Source of the DNA: Burkholderia ambifaria AMMD
GTDB taxonomy: Bacteria; Pseudomonadota; Gammaproteobacteria; Burkholderiales; Burkholderiaceae
Direction: 5' to 3'
NCBI RefSeq assembly: GCF_000203915.1
Contig: NC_008391.1
Span: 2,170,001-2,234,000 of the forward strand
Length of the DNA stretch: 64,000 bases
Both the position numbers and the translations under genes were made by a program. This document shows, one piece after another, positions 54,012 through 62,704 of the stretch (within the stretch, counting starts at the first letter, position 1; each line of letters opens with the position of its first letter). The notes below the pieces were generated by a model. The model searched no databases. It saw nothing but the letters and a program-made list of their open reading frames with translations, and was not told the DNA's origin.

Positions 54012-55826
54012 ATGCGCTCGACAATCCGCCTGTTTGCCCCGCTATTGCTGCTGCCCACGCTTGCCGCGCCGGTTCTCGCGGCGACCGCCGCCCCCGTCAG
54101 CCCGAACTGCGGCGGTAGCACGACGCCGATCGCCGACATCCAGGGGCCGGGCGCGCCGTCGCCGCTCGCCGGCCAGAACGCGTCGATCGAAGCGGTCGTC
54201 ACGGCCGATTTCGGCGGCACGTACGGCTTCGGCGGCTTCTTCGTCCAGCAGGCCGACCCGCAGCGCCGCAACCAGCCGGGCGTGTCCGAAGGTCTGTTCG
54301 TCTATGCGCCGAAAGTGCGCGCGAAGGCCGGAGATCTCGTGCACGTGACGGGCAAGGTCGAGGAGAAATACGGGCAGACGCAGCTCACGCTGTCGGGCGC
54401 GATCGCGGTGTGCGCGAACGGCCAGACGGTCACGCCGGCGACGCTCACGCTGCCGGTCGACAGCCCGAACGCGTTCGCCGCGTATGAAGGGATGCTGGTG
54501 CGCCTGCCGCAGACGCTCACCGTCACCGACAACTACGAGCTCGGCCGTTACGGCAGCACGATGCTGAGCAACGGCCGGCTGCGCACGCCGACGAGCGTGG
54601 TGTCGCCGTCGCAGGCGCAGACGCAGATCGATGCGAACGCACGCAATCGGTTGATTCTCGATGACGGCTCGAACAAGCAGAACCCGGCGAGCGTGCCGTA
54701 TCCGGCGCCGGCACTGTCGGCCGCGAACACGCTGCGCTCGGGCTACACGGTGCGCAACGTCGAAGGCGTGCTCGAGGTGCGCTACGGCGCCTGGCGCGTG
54801 CAGGCGCTGCCGGGCGCGGCCGCGCCGACGTTCGACACGCGCGCGAACCCGCGCACCAACGCACCGGCACGCGATCCGAAATCGAACCTGCGCGTCGCGT
54901 CGTTCAACGTCCTCAACTACTTCAACGGCAACGGCATGGGCGGCGGCTTCGACGATCCGAACAACCGCGGCGCGAAGAACTATCAGGAATTCCAGCGTCA
55001 GGAAGCGAAGATCGTCAGCGCGCTGAAGGCGCTCGATGCCGACGTGATCGGCCTGATGGAAATCCAGAACAACGGCTACGGCGAACTGAGCGCGGTGCGG
55101 CAGCTCGCGGCGAAGCTCGGCAGCAACTGGCGCGTGGTCGATCCGGGCACGTCGCGCCTCGGCGGCGACGCGATCACGGTCGCGATGATCTACGACAGCC
55201 GCACGGTCGAACCGGTCGGCCGCGCGTCGACGCTCGCGATCGACGACAAGAACCGCCAGCCGCTCGCACAGTCGTTCCGCCGCGTCGGCGGCAACAAGCA
55301 GGCGCTGACGATCGCGGTCAACCACCTGAAGTCGAAGAACTGCCCGGACGCGGCGAACGACGACCTCGACCAGGGCGACGGTCAGGGCTGCTGGAACCCG
55401 ACGCGCACGCGCGCGGCGGCGAAGCTGGCGGACTGGCTCGCCGGCACGCCGACGGGCGTCGCGGGGCAGGGCACGCTGCTGATCGGCGACTTCAACAGCT
55501 ACACGTATGAAGACCCGATCCGCCTGCTCGAAGCGCGCGGCTACCGCAACCTCGTGTCGCGCTGGATCGGCGCGAACGCGTACAGCTACGTGTACAACGG
55601 CGAAGCCGGCTACCTCGATCACGCGCTCGCATCGCTGCCGCTCGCGTCGCACGTGAAGGCCGTGCACGAATGGCACATCAACGCAGATGAGCCGCTCGCG
55701 CTGCAGTACACGCTCGCGTACAAGTCGACCGAGCAGCAGAAGACGTACTACGCGCCGGATGCGTATCGCTCGTCGGATCACGATCCGGTGCTGATCGATA
55801 TCGCGCTGCCGGGCGGCGGGCGCTGA
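54012..55826 (+). CDS. Secreted ExeM/NucH-type endonuclease
   Basis: This 604-aa protein has a signal peptide (LFAPLLLLPTLAAPVLA). An N-terminal OB-like domain (about 35-135) is followed by a linker and an endonuclease/exonuclease/phosphatase domain: LRVASFNVLNYF, DVIGLMEIQNNGYGE, AVNHLKSKNC, LLIGDFNSYTYEDP and YRSSDHDPVLIDI, which hold the usual Asn, Glu, His, Asp and Asp/His catalytic and metal residues. Relatives such as ExeM and NucH are extracellular nucleases that cut DNA in biofilms. It stands alone, with a promoter-like AT-rich stretch just upstream (53925-53960). Confidence 0.9.
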   Translation: MRSTIRLFAPLLLLPTLAAPVLAATAAPVSPNCGGSTTPIADIQGPGAPSPLAGQNASIEAVVTADFGGTYGFGGFFVQQADPQRRNQPGVSEGLFVYAPKVRAKAGDLVHVTGKVEEKYGQTQLTLSGAIAVCANGQTVTPATLTLPVDSPNAFAAYEGMLVRLPQTLTVTDNYELGRYGSTMLSNGRLRTPTSVVSPSQAQTQIDANARNRLILDDGSNKQNPASVPYPAPALSAANTLRSGYTVRNVEGVLEVRYGAWRVQALPGAAAPTFDTRANPRTNAPARDPKSNLRVASFNVLNYFNGNGMGGGFDDPNNRGAKNYQEFQRQEAKIVSALKALDADVIGLMEIQNNGYGELSAVRQLAAKLGSNWRVVDPGTSRLGGDAITVAMIYDSRTVEPVGRASTLAIDDKNRQPLAQSFRRVGGNKQALTIAVNHLKSKNCPDAANDDLDQGDGQGCWNPTRTRAAAKLADWLAGTPTGVAGQGTLLIGDFNSYTYEDPIRLLEARGYRNLVSRWIGANAYSYVYNGEAGYLDHALASLPLASHVKAVHEWHINADEPLALQYTLAYKSTEQQKTYYAPDAYRSSDHDPVLIDIALPGGGR

Positions 55827-55831
55827 TCGGC

Positions 55832-55856
55832 GCTCGAACGTTCGAGCGTTCGAACG
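55832..55856. repeat. Overlapping palindromes after the nuclease gene
   Basis: GCTCGAACGTTCGAGC at 55832-55847 is a perfect 16-base palindrome and is followed directly by the 10-base palindrome CGTTCGAACG at 55847-55856. No T run follows. It may form hairpins or serve as a protein-binding site. Confidence 0.7.
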
Positions 55857-56164
55857 ATGGCGTGCGGCGCGGCCGCACGTCGTCGCGTGAGCGGGGGCGT
55901 CGCCGCTCGCTCGCGCGGCCTCTCCATTCTCCACGCATCACGTGCCCGATGCGCGATTGCCGCAATGCAATTCGCAATCCGCAATGCGCGGCGCGAATGA
56001 TTTCTTCTTCCTTGTGAATAACCCGCGTCTTACGCATCCGTGCGACGTTATTCCGATATCGGGTAAATAATTCCGCTGCATATCCTGAAAATCGGTATTT
56101 CGTGGATAGAGGCGGCTGTTATTCAGCAATTCAAGTCAATCGGCTTCGGGTAATTAAAATGAAA

Positions 56165-56348
56165 GAATAACCCTGTCGATTTGAAGGAATCCCACGCACG
56201 TGGCTAATGCCCGAAAAGGGTTATGCAACGTGCAACAAAGCCGCGGCATTCCGGGGAATACCACTCGCAGGGCGTGTCGGAGGCGAACAATCGCATTTTC
56301 TTTCAAAATCCAGACACTGATCTCCGTTCGCATCAACGGAGATTTTTT
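56165..56348 (+). ncRNA. Candidate small RNA with intrinsic terminator
   Basis: A series of inverted repeats lies between 56169 and 56348: AACCCT (56169) with AGGGTT (56217), CACG-CA-CGTG within that pair, and ATTCC-GG-GGAAT at 56248-56259. The series ends in a textbook Rho-independent terminator. A TAAAAT -10-like box is at 56155-56160. The segment has no good ORF. Together these suggest a transcribed small RNA of about 180 bases on the plus strand, but its 5' end is a guess and no known family is recognised. Confidence 0.45.
56320..56348 (+). terminator. Intrinsic terminator
   Basis: ATCTCCGTT (56320-56328) and AACGGAGAT (56335-56343) form a perfect 9-bp stem with a 6-base loop followed by six T. 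It has the right form on the plus strand only. The nearest upstream gene stop is about 500 bases away, so it most likely ends an independent transcript. Confidence 0.85.
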
Positions 56349-56632
56349 AATATCCGAATGATCTTTGACAACGCGGCGCAACACCGCCTATTTTTGTGGT
56401 GTCGTAAATTTCGGTAATAAAAAAGTCGTCAAAACTGCAAGGGGGCGGCGTTTCCGCATCATTCTCCGCCAGCAGTTTGCTGTGTCTGTATCAAGTTCAG
56501 TCTCTCGAAGAAGTCCAATCCCCAACCGCCGTCTGCCGATCGTGCAACGCGAGTGGCGGGTATGCCTGCGCGTTTTTCGCCGGCGATGGCGGCCTGTGTG
56601 TGAAGCGATATTCGACCCACAAGGACAGAGGC

Positions 56633-58483
56633 ATGCAACCAGACAGGAGCAGTACCGGCAGCCGCCGCGAACGCCGCGGCCGGCTGGCCGGGCTAGGCGC
56701 ATTGACCGTCTTGACCATGGTGCTCGCGGGCTGCGGCGGCGACGATTCGTCGTCGGTCGGCGCGTCGAGCCTCGCGCAGGCCACCGCCAGCCAGCAGGCC
56801 GGCGCGCAGCAGGCGGCCGGCAATCAGACGCCCGCGGCGAACCAGCCTTACGTCGACCCCGTCGCCTATTCGATGAACGCCACCGACGGCCTCGCGCCCG
56901 GGCAGGTGTCGGAGAAGGCCGCGGTGATGCATTACCAGTGGAAATCCGGCGGCACGACGGTCAACTACACGACGACCACCGGCCACCTGACCGCGCAGGA
57001 CGCGAACGGCAATGCTGAGGCGTCGATGTCGTATGTCGCGTACACCGCGCCGAGCACGAACGGCAAGCCGCGTCCCGTCACGTTCGTCTATAACGGCGGC
57101 CCCGGCTCGTCGTCGATCTGGCTGCGACTCGGCTCGTTCGCGCCGACGCGCGTCGCGACACCCGATCCGCTGTTCGGCAACAACTGGCCGAACTATCCGC
57201 TCGTCGACAACGCGGAAAGCCTGATCGACACCACCGACCTCGTGTTCATCGACCCGCCCGGAACCGGGCTGTCGGAAGCCGTGTTGCCGAACACCAACCA
57301 GAAGTACTGGGGTTCCGACGCGGACGTCAACGTCATGCGCGACTTCATCCAGCGCTACCTGAACGTGAACGGCCGCGGCACGTCGCCGATCTACCTGTAC
57401 GGCGAATCGTACGGCACGCCTCGCACCGACATGCTCGCGCTGGCGCTCGAATCGGCCGGCGTGCACCTCACAGGTATCGTGCTGCAGTCGGCGATCCTGA
57501 ACTACTTCGCGGATGCGGTGGAGGCGGTGGCGATCACGCAGTCGACGGAAGGGCTGCTGCTCGACACCGATACCGTGGCCGGCTATCTGCCAGGCTATGC
57601 GGCGGTCGCGGCGTACTTCAACCAGGTGTCGCCGGCGCCGGTCAACCCGTTTTTGTATGCAGTGCAGACCGAACTGTTCACGACGCTGATCTACAACCAG
57701 CTGCAGAAGTATTCGCAGTCGTGGGTACTCAGCCAGCTCGGCATTCCGGATGCGCTCGGCACGCCGGTGTTCCCGAGCGATGCGACGCTGAAGCTGTGGT
57801 CGATCCCGTCGAGCCTCACGCAACAGGCGCTGCGCGACTACTTCAACGCGAACCCGTTCGGCACGAACCTGGTGCCCGGCACGACGATCGGCCGCTACGA
57901 CGGACGCGTGTCGTTGCCGAACAGCGATCCGCGGCTGCAGGCGGACGGCGACCCGTCGGACATCCTGATCTCGCAGCCGTTCACGAACGCGCTCGCGACG
58001 CAGATGCCCGACTACCTCGGCTACACCGCGCCGAACGCGACCTACCTGCCGTTGAACGACAACATCATCCAGGTGTGGGACTTCTCGCATGACGGCCAGC
58101 CGATGCCCGACACGATCCCCGATCTGCTCGGCGCGCTGCAGCTCAATCCGAAGCTCCACGTGCTCGCGGAGAACGGCCTCCACGATCTGGCCACGCCGTT
58201 CTTCAACACGGAGAAGCAGCTCGCTCGTCTGCAGACGGTGAAAGGCCTGAATCCGAAGCTGCAGGTGAACTTCTTCCAGGGCGGGCACATGACGTATCTG
58301 GATGACGTCGCACGTCCGCAGATGAAGCGCGACCTGGCGACCTTCTACAAGGGCGCGCGGATTCCGACGGCGCTGACGCTGAAGACCCTGCCGCCGCCGT
58401 GGCCGGACGAGAATCCGGCCGGCACGCCGACCGGCAGCACGCCGGGCGCGACGGCCTCGACTTCGCTGGCAGCGGCACCGTAA
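56633..58483 (+). CDS. Peptidase S10 (serine carboxypeptidase-like) lipoprotein
   Basis: This 616-aa protein has a lipobox (VLAGCGG) and a low-complexity Gln/Ala linker, then the S10 alpha/beta-hydrolase domain: TFVYNGGPGSSSIW, LVFIDPPGTGLSEA, and the nucleophile Ser259 in YLYGESYGTPR. A later NGLHDLATPF supplies the Asp and GGHMTYL (His552) the catalytic His. Bacterial members are common in Burkholderia and Xanthomonas and their substrates are unknown. The ATG at 56633 follows GGACAGAGG. An EF-hand protein gene follows after 44 bases. Confidence 0.92.
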   Translation: MQPDRSSTGSRRERRGRLAGLGALTVLTMVLAGCGGDDSSSVGASSLAQATASQQAGAQQAAGNQTPAANQPYVDPVAYSMNATDGLAPGQVSEKAAVMHYQWKSGGTTVNYTTTTGHLTAQDANGNAEASMSYVAYTAPSTNGKPRPVTFVYNGGPGSSSIWLRLGSFAPTRVATPDPLFGNNWPNYPLVDNAESLIDTTDLVFIDPPGTGLSEAVLPNTNQKYWGSDADVNVMRDFIQRYLNVNGRGTSPIYLYGESYGTPRTDMLALALESAGVHLTGIVLQSAILNYFADAVEAVAITQSTEGLLLDTDTVAGYLPGYAAVAAYFNQVSPAPVNPFLYAVQTELFTTLIYNQLQKYSQSWVLSQLGIPDALGTPVFPSDATLKLWSIPSSLTQQALRDYFNANPFGTNLVPGTTIGRYDGRVSLPNSDPRLQADGDPSDILISQPFTNALATQMPDYLGYTAPNATYLPLNDNIIQVWDFSHDGQPMPDTIPDLLGALQLNPKLHVLAENGLHDLATPFFNTEKQLARLQTVKGLNPKLQVNFFQGGHMTYLDDVARPQMKRDLATFYKGARIPTALTLKTLPPPWPDENPAGTPTGSTPGATASTSLAAAP

Positions 58484-58527
58484 ACGACGGACTCCTTGCG
58501 AAAAGGAACCCTCTATTCATCCATTGA

Positions 58528-58956
58528 ATGCGAGTGATCATGTCTCCAATCAACTTGATGCGACGTATGTGTTCGTTGATCGTCCTCGGTGCGGTGATGA
58601 GCGCCGCATATGCGCTGCCGCCGCAGGCGGTGGCGCCGGTGAAGCTGCCGCACGGCGGCCATGGTGTCGACGGTCCGTTCTTTCCGTCGACCCGCGTGGC
58701 GCCGGTATTGCCGTCGACCGGCGCGACGCTGCAGCAGCAGGCGCAGAAGCGCGTCGATGCCCGGCTCGGCGGCAACACGGTGCTGGGCAACGGCGCGGCG
58801 GTGACGAAAGCGCAGGCGCAGAGCAGCGGGCTCGGGTTCGTCGCGAAGCACTTCGACGAGATCGATGCGAAACACACCGGTCGCGTGACGATGAGCGATG
58901 TGCGGCAGTTCATCCAGCAGCGGCAGGTGCAGGCGCAGCAGGAACAGCAGGAGTGA
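58528..58956 (+). CDS. Exported EF-hand protein
   Basis: This 142-aa protein has a signal peptide (CSLIVLGAVMSAAYA) and a Pro-rich start, then an EF-hand-like loop near residues 108-125: FDEIDAKHTGRVTMSDVRQF. The loop has Asp, Asp-for-Lys-like spacing and Thr/Val at usual positions. It would bind Ca2+ weakly or in a degenerate way. It ends in a Gln-rich helix. The start could also be ATG at 58540, which has a slightly better upstream sequence. It is likely co-transcribed with the peptidase gene. Confidence 0.75.
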   Translation: MRVIMSPINLMRRMCSLIVLGAVMSAAYALPPQAVAPVKLPHGGHGVDGPFFPSTRVAPVLPSTGATLQQQAQKRVDARLGGNTVLGNGAAVTKAQAQSSGLGFVAKHFDEIDAKHTGRVTMSDVRQFIQQRQVQAQQEQQE

Positions 58957-59118
58957 CGGTGTAGCGAGTTCGTGCGCGGGAGGGCGGCCGGTGCCGGTTG
59001 CTCTACCGCGGCGGCGGCCTGCGTTCAACCTGCCGCGGCGCACGTTCTGCCGCGGCCTTCTTCGTGGAAAGTTCGGCGCGCACGTGCGAAGCCGCGTCAC
59101 GCCTCGCACGATCGACGC

Positions 59119-60117
59119 TCACGCTTCCCGCTGCGCATAGCGTCTCGCCGTCGCTGACGGCAACTCGCCGAACATCGCGCGATAGTCCTGCGCGAAACTG
59201 CTCAGGTGCCAGAAGCCCCACTTCGTCGCGGCCGACGTCACGGGGCCGCCGAGCCGCAGCTCGCGGCGAACGTGATTGAGCCGGACGGCGCGCAGGTAGG
59301 CGATCGGGTTCAGATTGAGCGTGTCGTTGAACGCGTATTGCACGGTACGCCGGCTGATGCCGAGCTGCACGCACAGTTCGGCGATCGACAGCGGGCACGT
59401 CGACGCATCCTGCAGCCGCGCCTGCGCCGCGTTGACGAGCGACCAGTACTTCGTCGAACGCGTCGCGAGCGCGTCCGGCGCGGGCACCGTCATCGCTTCG
59501 GAAATCGCATACAGCACGGTCCGCTCGAGCAGCTCGATGCGGTCCCGCGTCGTCACGTCGTCGGCCGGCGTGCTCTTCGCGGCCGCGGCCATCGCATGGC
59601 GCAGCAGGTGGCGCAGGCGATCGGCGACCTGGGCCGTCATTGGGATCAGCGGTGCGAAGGTGCGGGCCCGCAGCGACGCTGCGAACGTGCGCAGCGCCGG
59701 CGTCGACAGCTTGTCGGGCGCGATCTCGACGTTCACGAGCACGTGCCGGTCGGGAGAATAGAACTCGAACACGGGTTGGCTCGAGAACACGTGCAGGCTG
59801 TCGCGCCCGCTCTTTTCGCCGCACATGCGCGCATGGCCTTCGAGCTCCAGCGGCACGGCCACCGCGACGCGATCCGACGGCACCGCGCCCTGTTGCAGGA
59901 TCACCTTGTCGAGGTCTTCGACCAGCAGCCGGATGCCGCCGAGCGACACGATGGACGACGAGCCATGAAACCGGCCGCCCGAGATCTGCGTGTAGTTCAG
60001 GTGCCAGCCGTCGAATATCCGCGCCTGCTCCTCCACGTCGGTGAACGCGCAGAACGTCACCCTCCGCGCGAGCGGCGGCGCGCCGGAGAAATCGCTCGGA
60101 TCGGCAGACGGCGTCAT
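59119..60117 (-). CDS. AraC-family transcriptional regulator
   Basis: This 332-aa protein has a C-terminal AraC double HTH: LSIAELCVQLGISRRTVQYA, NLNPIAYLRAVRLNHVRREL and VTSAATKWGFWHLSSFAQDY. The N-terminal region is the long AraC-ligand type seen in EutR- or FeaR-like proteins (FHGSSSIVSLGGIRLLVEDL). It is divergent from the lactone oxidase-SDR operon, with 205 bases between, and is a likely activator of it. The ligand is unknown. Confidence 0.9.
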   Translation of the reverse strand: MTPSADPSDFSGAPPLARRVTFCAFTDVEEQARIFDGWHLNYTQISGGRFHGSSSIVSLGGIRLLVEDLDKVILQQGAVPSDRVAVAVPLELEGHARMCGEKSGRDSLHVFSSQPVFEFYSPDRHVLVNVEIAPDKLSTPALRTFAASLRARTFAPLIPMTAQVADRLRHLLRHAMAAAAKSTPADDVTTRDRIELLERTVLYAISEAMTVPAPDALATRSTKYWSLVNAAQARLQDASTCPLSIAELCVQLGISRRTVQYAFNDTLNLNPIAYLRAVRLNHVRRELRLGGPVTSAATKWGFWHLSSFAQDYRAMFGELPSATARRYAQREA

Positions 60118-60322
60118 CGGAGTCGGGAGGGGAGCGGGCGGATCGATTCATTGTAGTCGCTGCACGCGCGGATCAAAAAACCCCGGAGAAAACCCTCGTT
60201 TGCCGAAATCCGATAGTGCAAAGCCGGCCGGCGAAATATCGTTGGCATGAACACGACGCATCGCGCCGGCGCCTGGAGACTCCCGCTTCGTTGCCGGCCC
60301 GCGCACTTCAGGAGAGACGTTG

Positions 60323-61570
60323 ATGGAGCTTCCACGTGGCGGATTCTGGCGGAACTGGGTCGGCAATCAGTCGTGCGTCGCCGCGCACATGGCGGCGCCC
60401 ACCAGCGAGGCGGAGATTGCCGAGCTGGTGCACGCCGCGACGAGCCGGGGCAAGAACGTCCGCTGCGCGGGATCGGGGCATTCGTTCACGCCCATCGTCG
60501 CGACCAGCGGCCTGCTGCTGTCGCTGAAGGACTACCACGGCATCGTCGCGGTCGACGAGCAGCAGAAGCGCGTGACGGTGAAGGCCGGCACGCGGATCAA
60601 CGCGGTCACGCAGCATCTGAAGCAAATCGGCTTCTCGCTCGTCAACCAGGGCGACATCGATTCGCAGGCCATTGCCGGTGCGTTGGCGACGGGCACGCAC
60701 GGCACCGGGACGACGCTGAGCAACCTGTCGTCGCAGGTGGTCGGGATGCGCATCGTTCGTCCCGACGGCTCGATCATGGAAGTGAGCGACAAGCAGGACC
60801 GCGACCTGCTGCACGCGACGCAGGTGAATATCGGCATGTTCGGCGTGGTCTCCGAGCTGACGCTGCAGGTGACCGACGCGTTCTGGCTGCACGACCGCGT
60901 GTGGCGCGAGGACTTCGACGCGCTGATGGAGCGTTACGACGAGCTCGCGGCGACGCACCGGCATTTCGGTTTCTTCTGGTGCCCGACGTCCGAGAGCCGC
61001 CACCTGTACTGCCTGCCCGACACCACCGCGGTGTCGCATTCGAAGAAAGACTACGACGTGTGCGAAGTGAAGGTGATGGACATCACTGCCGCGCGCACGT
61101 ACCACGAAGGCGAGCACGAGAAGATCGCGTACAGCTCGGAGGTCTACGCGATCCACTACGTCGCGAACTTCCACGAACTCGAGTACGCGGTGCCTGCCGA
61201 ACACGGCAAGGAAGCGCTGCGCCGCGTGCGCGACCTGATCCTCACGAAGCATCGGGACTGCATCTTCCCGGTCGAGTACCGCTTCACGAAGGGCGATCCG
61301 GCATGGATCAGCCCGTTCAATCACCAGGACAGCGTGACCATCTCGTGCTCGGGCGGCCCGAACGGCGTCGACTACTGGCCGTTCCTGAAGGATGTCGACG
61401 ACATCCTGCGCGACTACGGCTCGCGTCCGCACTGGGGCAAGCTGCACTTCACGAACCGCGACGACGTCGACCGTTGGTTCCCGAAGGCCGAGGCGTTCCG
61501 CGAACTGCGCCGCAGCGTGGACCCGGAAGGCCGTTTCCTCAACGATCATCTTCGGACCCTGTTCAGCTGA
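60323..61570 (+). CDS. FAD-linked D-arabinono-1,4-lactone-type oxidase
   Basis: This 415-aa flavoprotein has the FAD-binding PCMH fold: VAAHMAAPTSEAEIAELVHA, then GSGHSFTPIV, whose His is the covalent FAD attachment site in VAO-family sugar-lactone oxidases, and GDIDSQAIAGALATGTHGTG. The C-terminal cap ends with HFTNRDDVDRWFPKAEAFRE and DPEGRFLNDHL, typical of D-arabinono- and L-gulono-lactone oxidases. It oxidises an aldonolactone or polyol, and the exact substrate is open. The ATG at 60323 follows AGGAGAG. An SDR gene follows after 33 bases. Confidence 0.9.
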   Translation: MELPRGGFWRNWVGNQSCVAAHMAAPTSEAEIAELVHAATSRGKNVRCAGSGHSFTPIVATSGLLLSLKDYHGIVAVDEQQKRVTVKAGTRINAVTQHLKQIGFSLVNQGDIDSQAIAGALATGTHGTGTTLSNLSSQVVGMRIVRPDGSIMEVSDKQDRDLLHATQVNIGMFGVVSELTLQVTDAFWLHDRVWREDFDALMERYDELAATHRHFGFFWCPTSESRHLYCLPDTTAVSHSKKDYDVCEVKVMDITAARTYHEGEHEKIAYSSEVYAIHYVANFHELEYAVPAEHGKEALRRVRDLILTKHRDCIFPVEYRFTKGDPAWISPFNHQDSVTISCSGGPNGVDYWPFLKDVDDILRDYGSRPHWGKLHFTNRDDVDRWFPKAEAFRELRRSVDPEGRFLNDHLRTLFS

Positions 61571-61603
61571 GGGGTCCTGACGAATCACACTGGAGAACGA
61601 CGC

Positions 61604-62383
61604 ATGAATGCCAAGATTGACGGTCGCCTTGCCGGCAAGGTCGCCATCGTGAGCGGCGGCGCGGGCGGATGCGGCGCCGCCGCGTCCGAGCTGTTCGCCG
61701 CGCAGGGCGCGAAGGTGGCGATCATCGACCGCGACGGCGACGCTGCCGACACGCTCGCGTCGCGGTTGCGCGATGCCGGCCTGCAGGCGATCGGCCTGCA
61801 AGCCGACGTGTCGAAGCAGCCGGACGTGCGGAACGCGGTCGATGCGGCCCACAAGCAGTACGGCAACGCGGACATCCTGTTCAATCATGCGGGCACGCTG
61901 ATCGTCAAACCGTTTCTCGACATCGAGGAGTCGGAATGGGACTGGCTGATGGGCGTGAACGTGAAGAGCATGTTCCTGATGACGAAGGCGGTGCTGCCGC
62001 AGATGCTGGAAAAAGGGCGCGGCAGCATCGTGTGTACGTCGTCGATCTCGGCCGTCTTCGCGACGCCCGGCGAGGTGCTGTATGACGCGACCAAGGGCGC
62101 ATGCCAGATGTTCGCGCGGGCGATCGCCGTCGAATACCGCGACCGCGGCATTCGCTGCAACGCGCTGGCGCCTGGCTTCATCCGCACGCCGCACGGGATG
62201 CGCGAGCTGAAGGATCTGCAGGCGATGGGCGTGGACGCGACCGAGGCGGCCATCGCGGTGCAGCAAGGCCGCCTGTGCGAGCCGTCGGAAGTGGCCGCGG
62301 CCGCGCTGTTCCTTGCGTCCGACGAATCGAGCTTCGTCAACGGCACCCAGCTATTCGTCGACAACTGTTTTTCCGCCGTTTAG
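61604..62383 (+). CDS. Short-chain dehydrogenase/reductase
   Basis: This 259-aa SDR has a nucleotide-binding motif (IVSGGAGGCGAAASELFA, a TGxxxGxG variant), NHAG, and the catalytic Ser-Tyr-Lys as SSISAVFATPGEVLYDATKG (Tyr and Lys of YDATK). Acidic Asp after strand 2 (IIDRDG) suggests NAD(H) use. It follows the lactone oxidase gene and probably acts in the same sugar or polyol pathway. A strong terminator follows the stop. Confidence 0.92.
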   Translation: MNAKIDGRLAGKVAIVSGGAGGCGAAASELFAAQGAKVAIIDRDGDAADTLASRLRDAGLQAIGLQADVSKQPDVRNAVDAAHKQYGNADILFNHAGTLIVKPFLDIEESEWDWLMGVNVKSMFLMTKAVLPQMLEKGRGSIVCTSSISAVFATPGEVLYDATKGACQMFARAIAVEYRDRGIRCNALAPGFIRTPHGMRELKDLQAMGVDATEAAIAVQQGRLCEPSEVAAAALFLASDESSFVNGTQLFVDNCFSAV

Positions 62384-62444
62384 GCCCCCATATATACAAG
62401 AAGCCGACGGGCTGGCGCGACCTCGCCGGGAACGGCAGGTTCGG

Positions 62445-62484
62445 TCGAAGGTGCCGCAGCGATGCGGACCTTCGATTTTTTTTT
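62445..62484 (+). terminator. Intrinsic terminator after the oxidase-SDR operon
   Basis: TCGAAGGT and ACCTTCGA form the lower stem, CCGCA and TGCGG the upper stem with a GCGA tetraloop, and one G bulges between. Nine T follow (62476-62484). This is a textbook Rho-independent terminator on the plus strand, about 60 bases after the SDR stop. Confidence 0.93.
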
Positions 62485-62704
62485 GGCCGGGCGTCGCGCG
62501 ATGCGTCCTAGCGGAATGTCGCAATCCTTCTATCTGAACGCCGTGGCGTCTGCTGGAATGGCAATGACGCGTCACCGTTCAGCCGGCTTCGCGACGCGGC
62601 ATGGTTGTCGACGTCATCGAGCGCCGGTTCGGCGCTCGGCTTCGCGGGTCCGGGCAAGTCCGGCATACCAGGATCAATCCATCACTCTCTTCTGATCAAT
62701 CATC
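62485..62704 (+). promoter_or_regulatory. Upstream region of glyA
   Basis: The 220 bases between the terminator and the glyA start hold no convincing ORF. Together with the terminator they form a 321-base gap. No riboswitch pattern known for glycine or SAM was seen. The start codon has only a weak ribosome-binding sequence (near 62693). Confidence 0.3.

Larger units (their letters stand above)
55827..56632. other. Long AT-rich intergenic region
   Basis: This 806-base gap has no convincing protein gene. It is visibly AT-rich from about 55970 to 56450. It holds a palindrome cluster (55832-55856), a structured sRNA candidate with an intrinsic terminator (56165-56348), and the promoter region of the peptidase gene. 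Confidence 0.6.
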
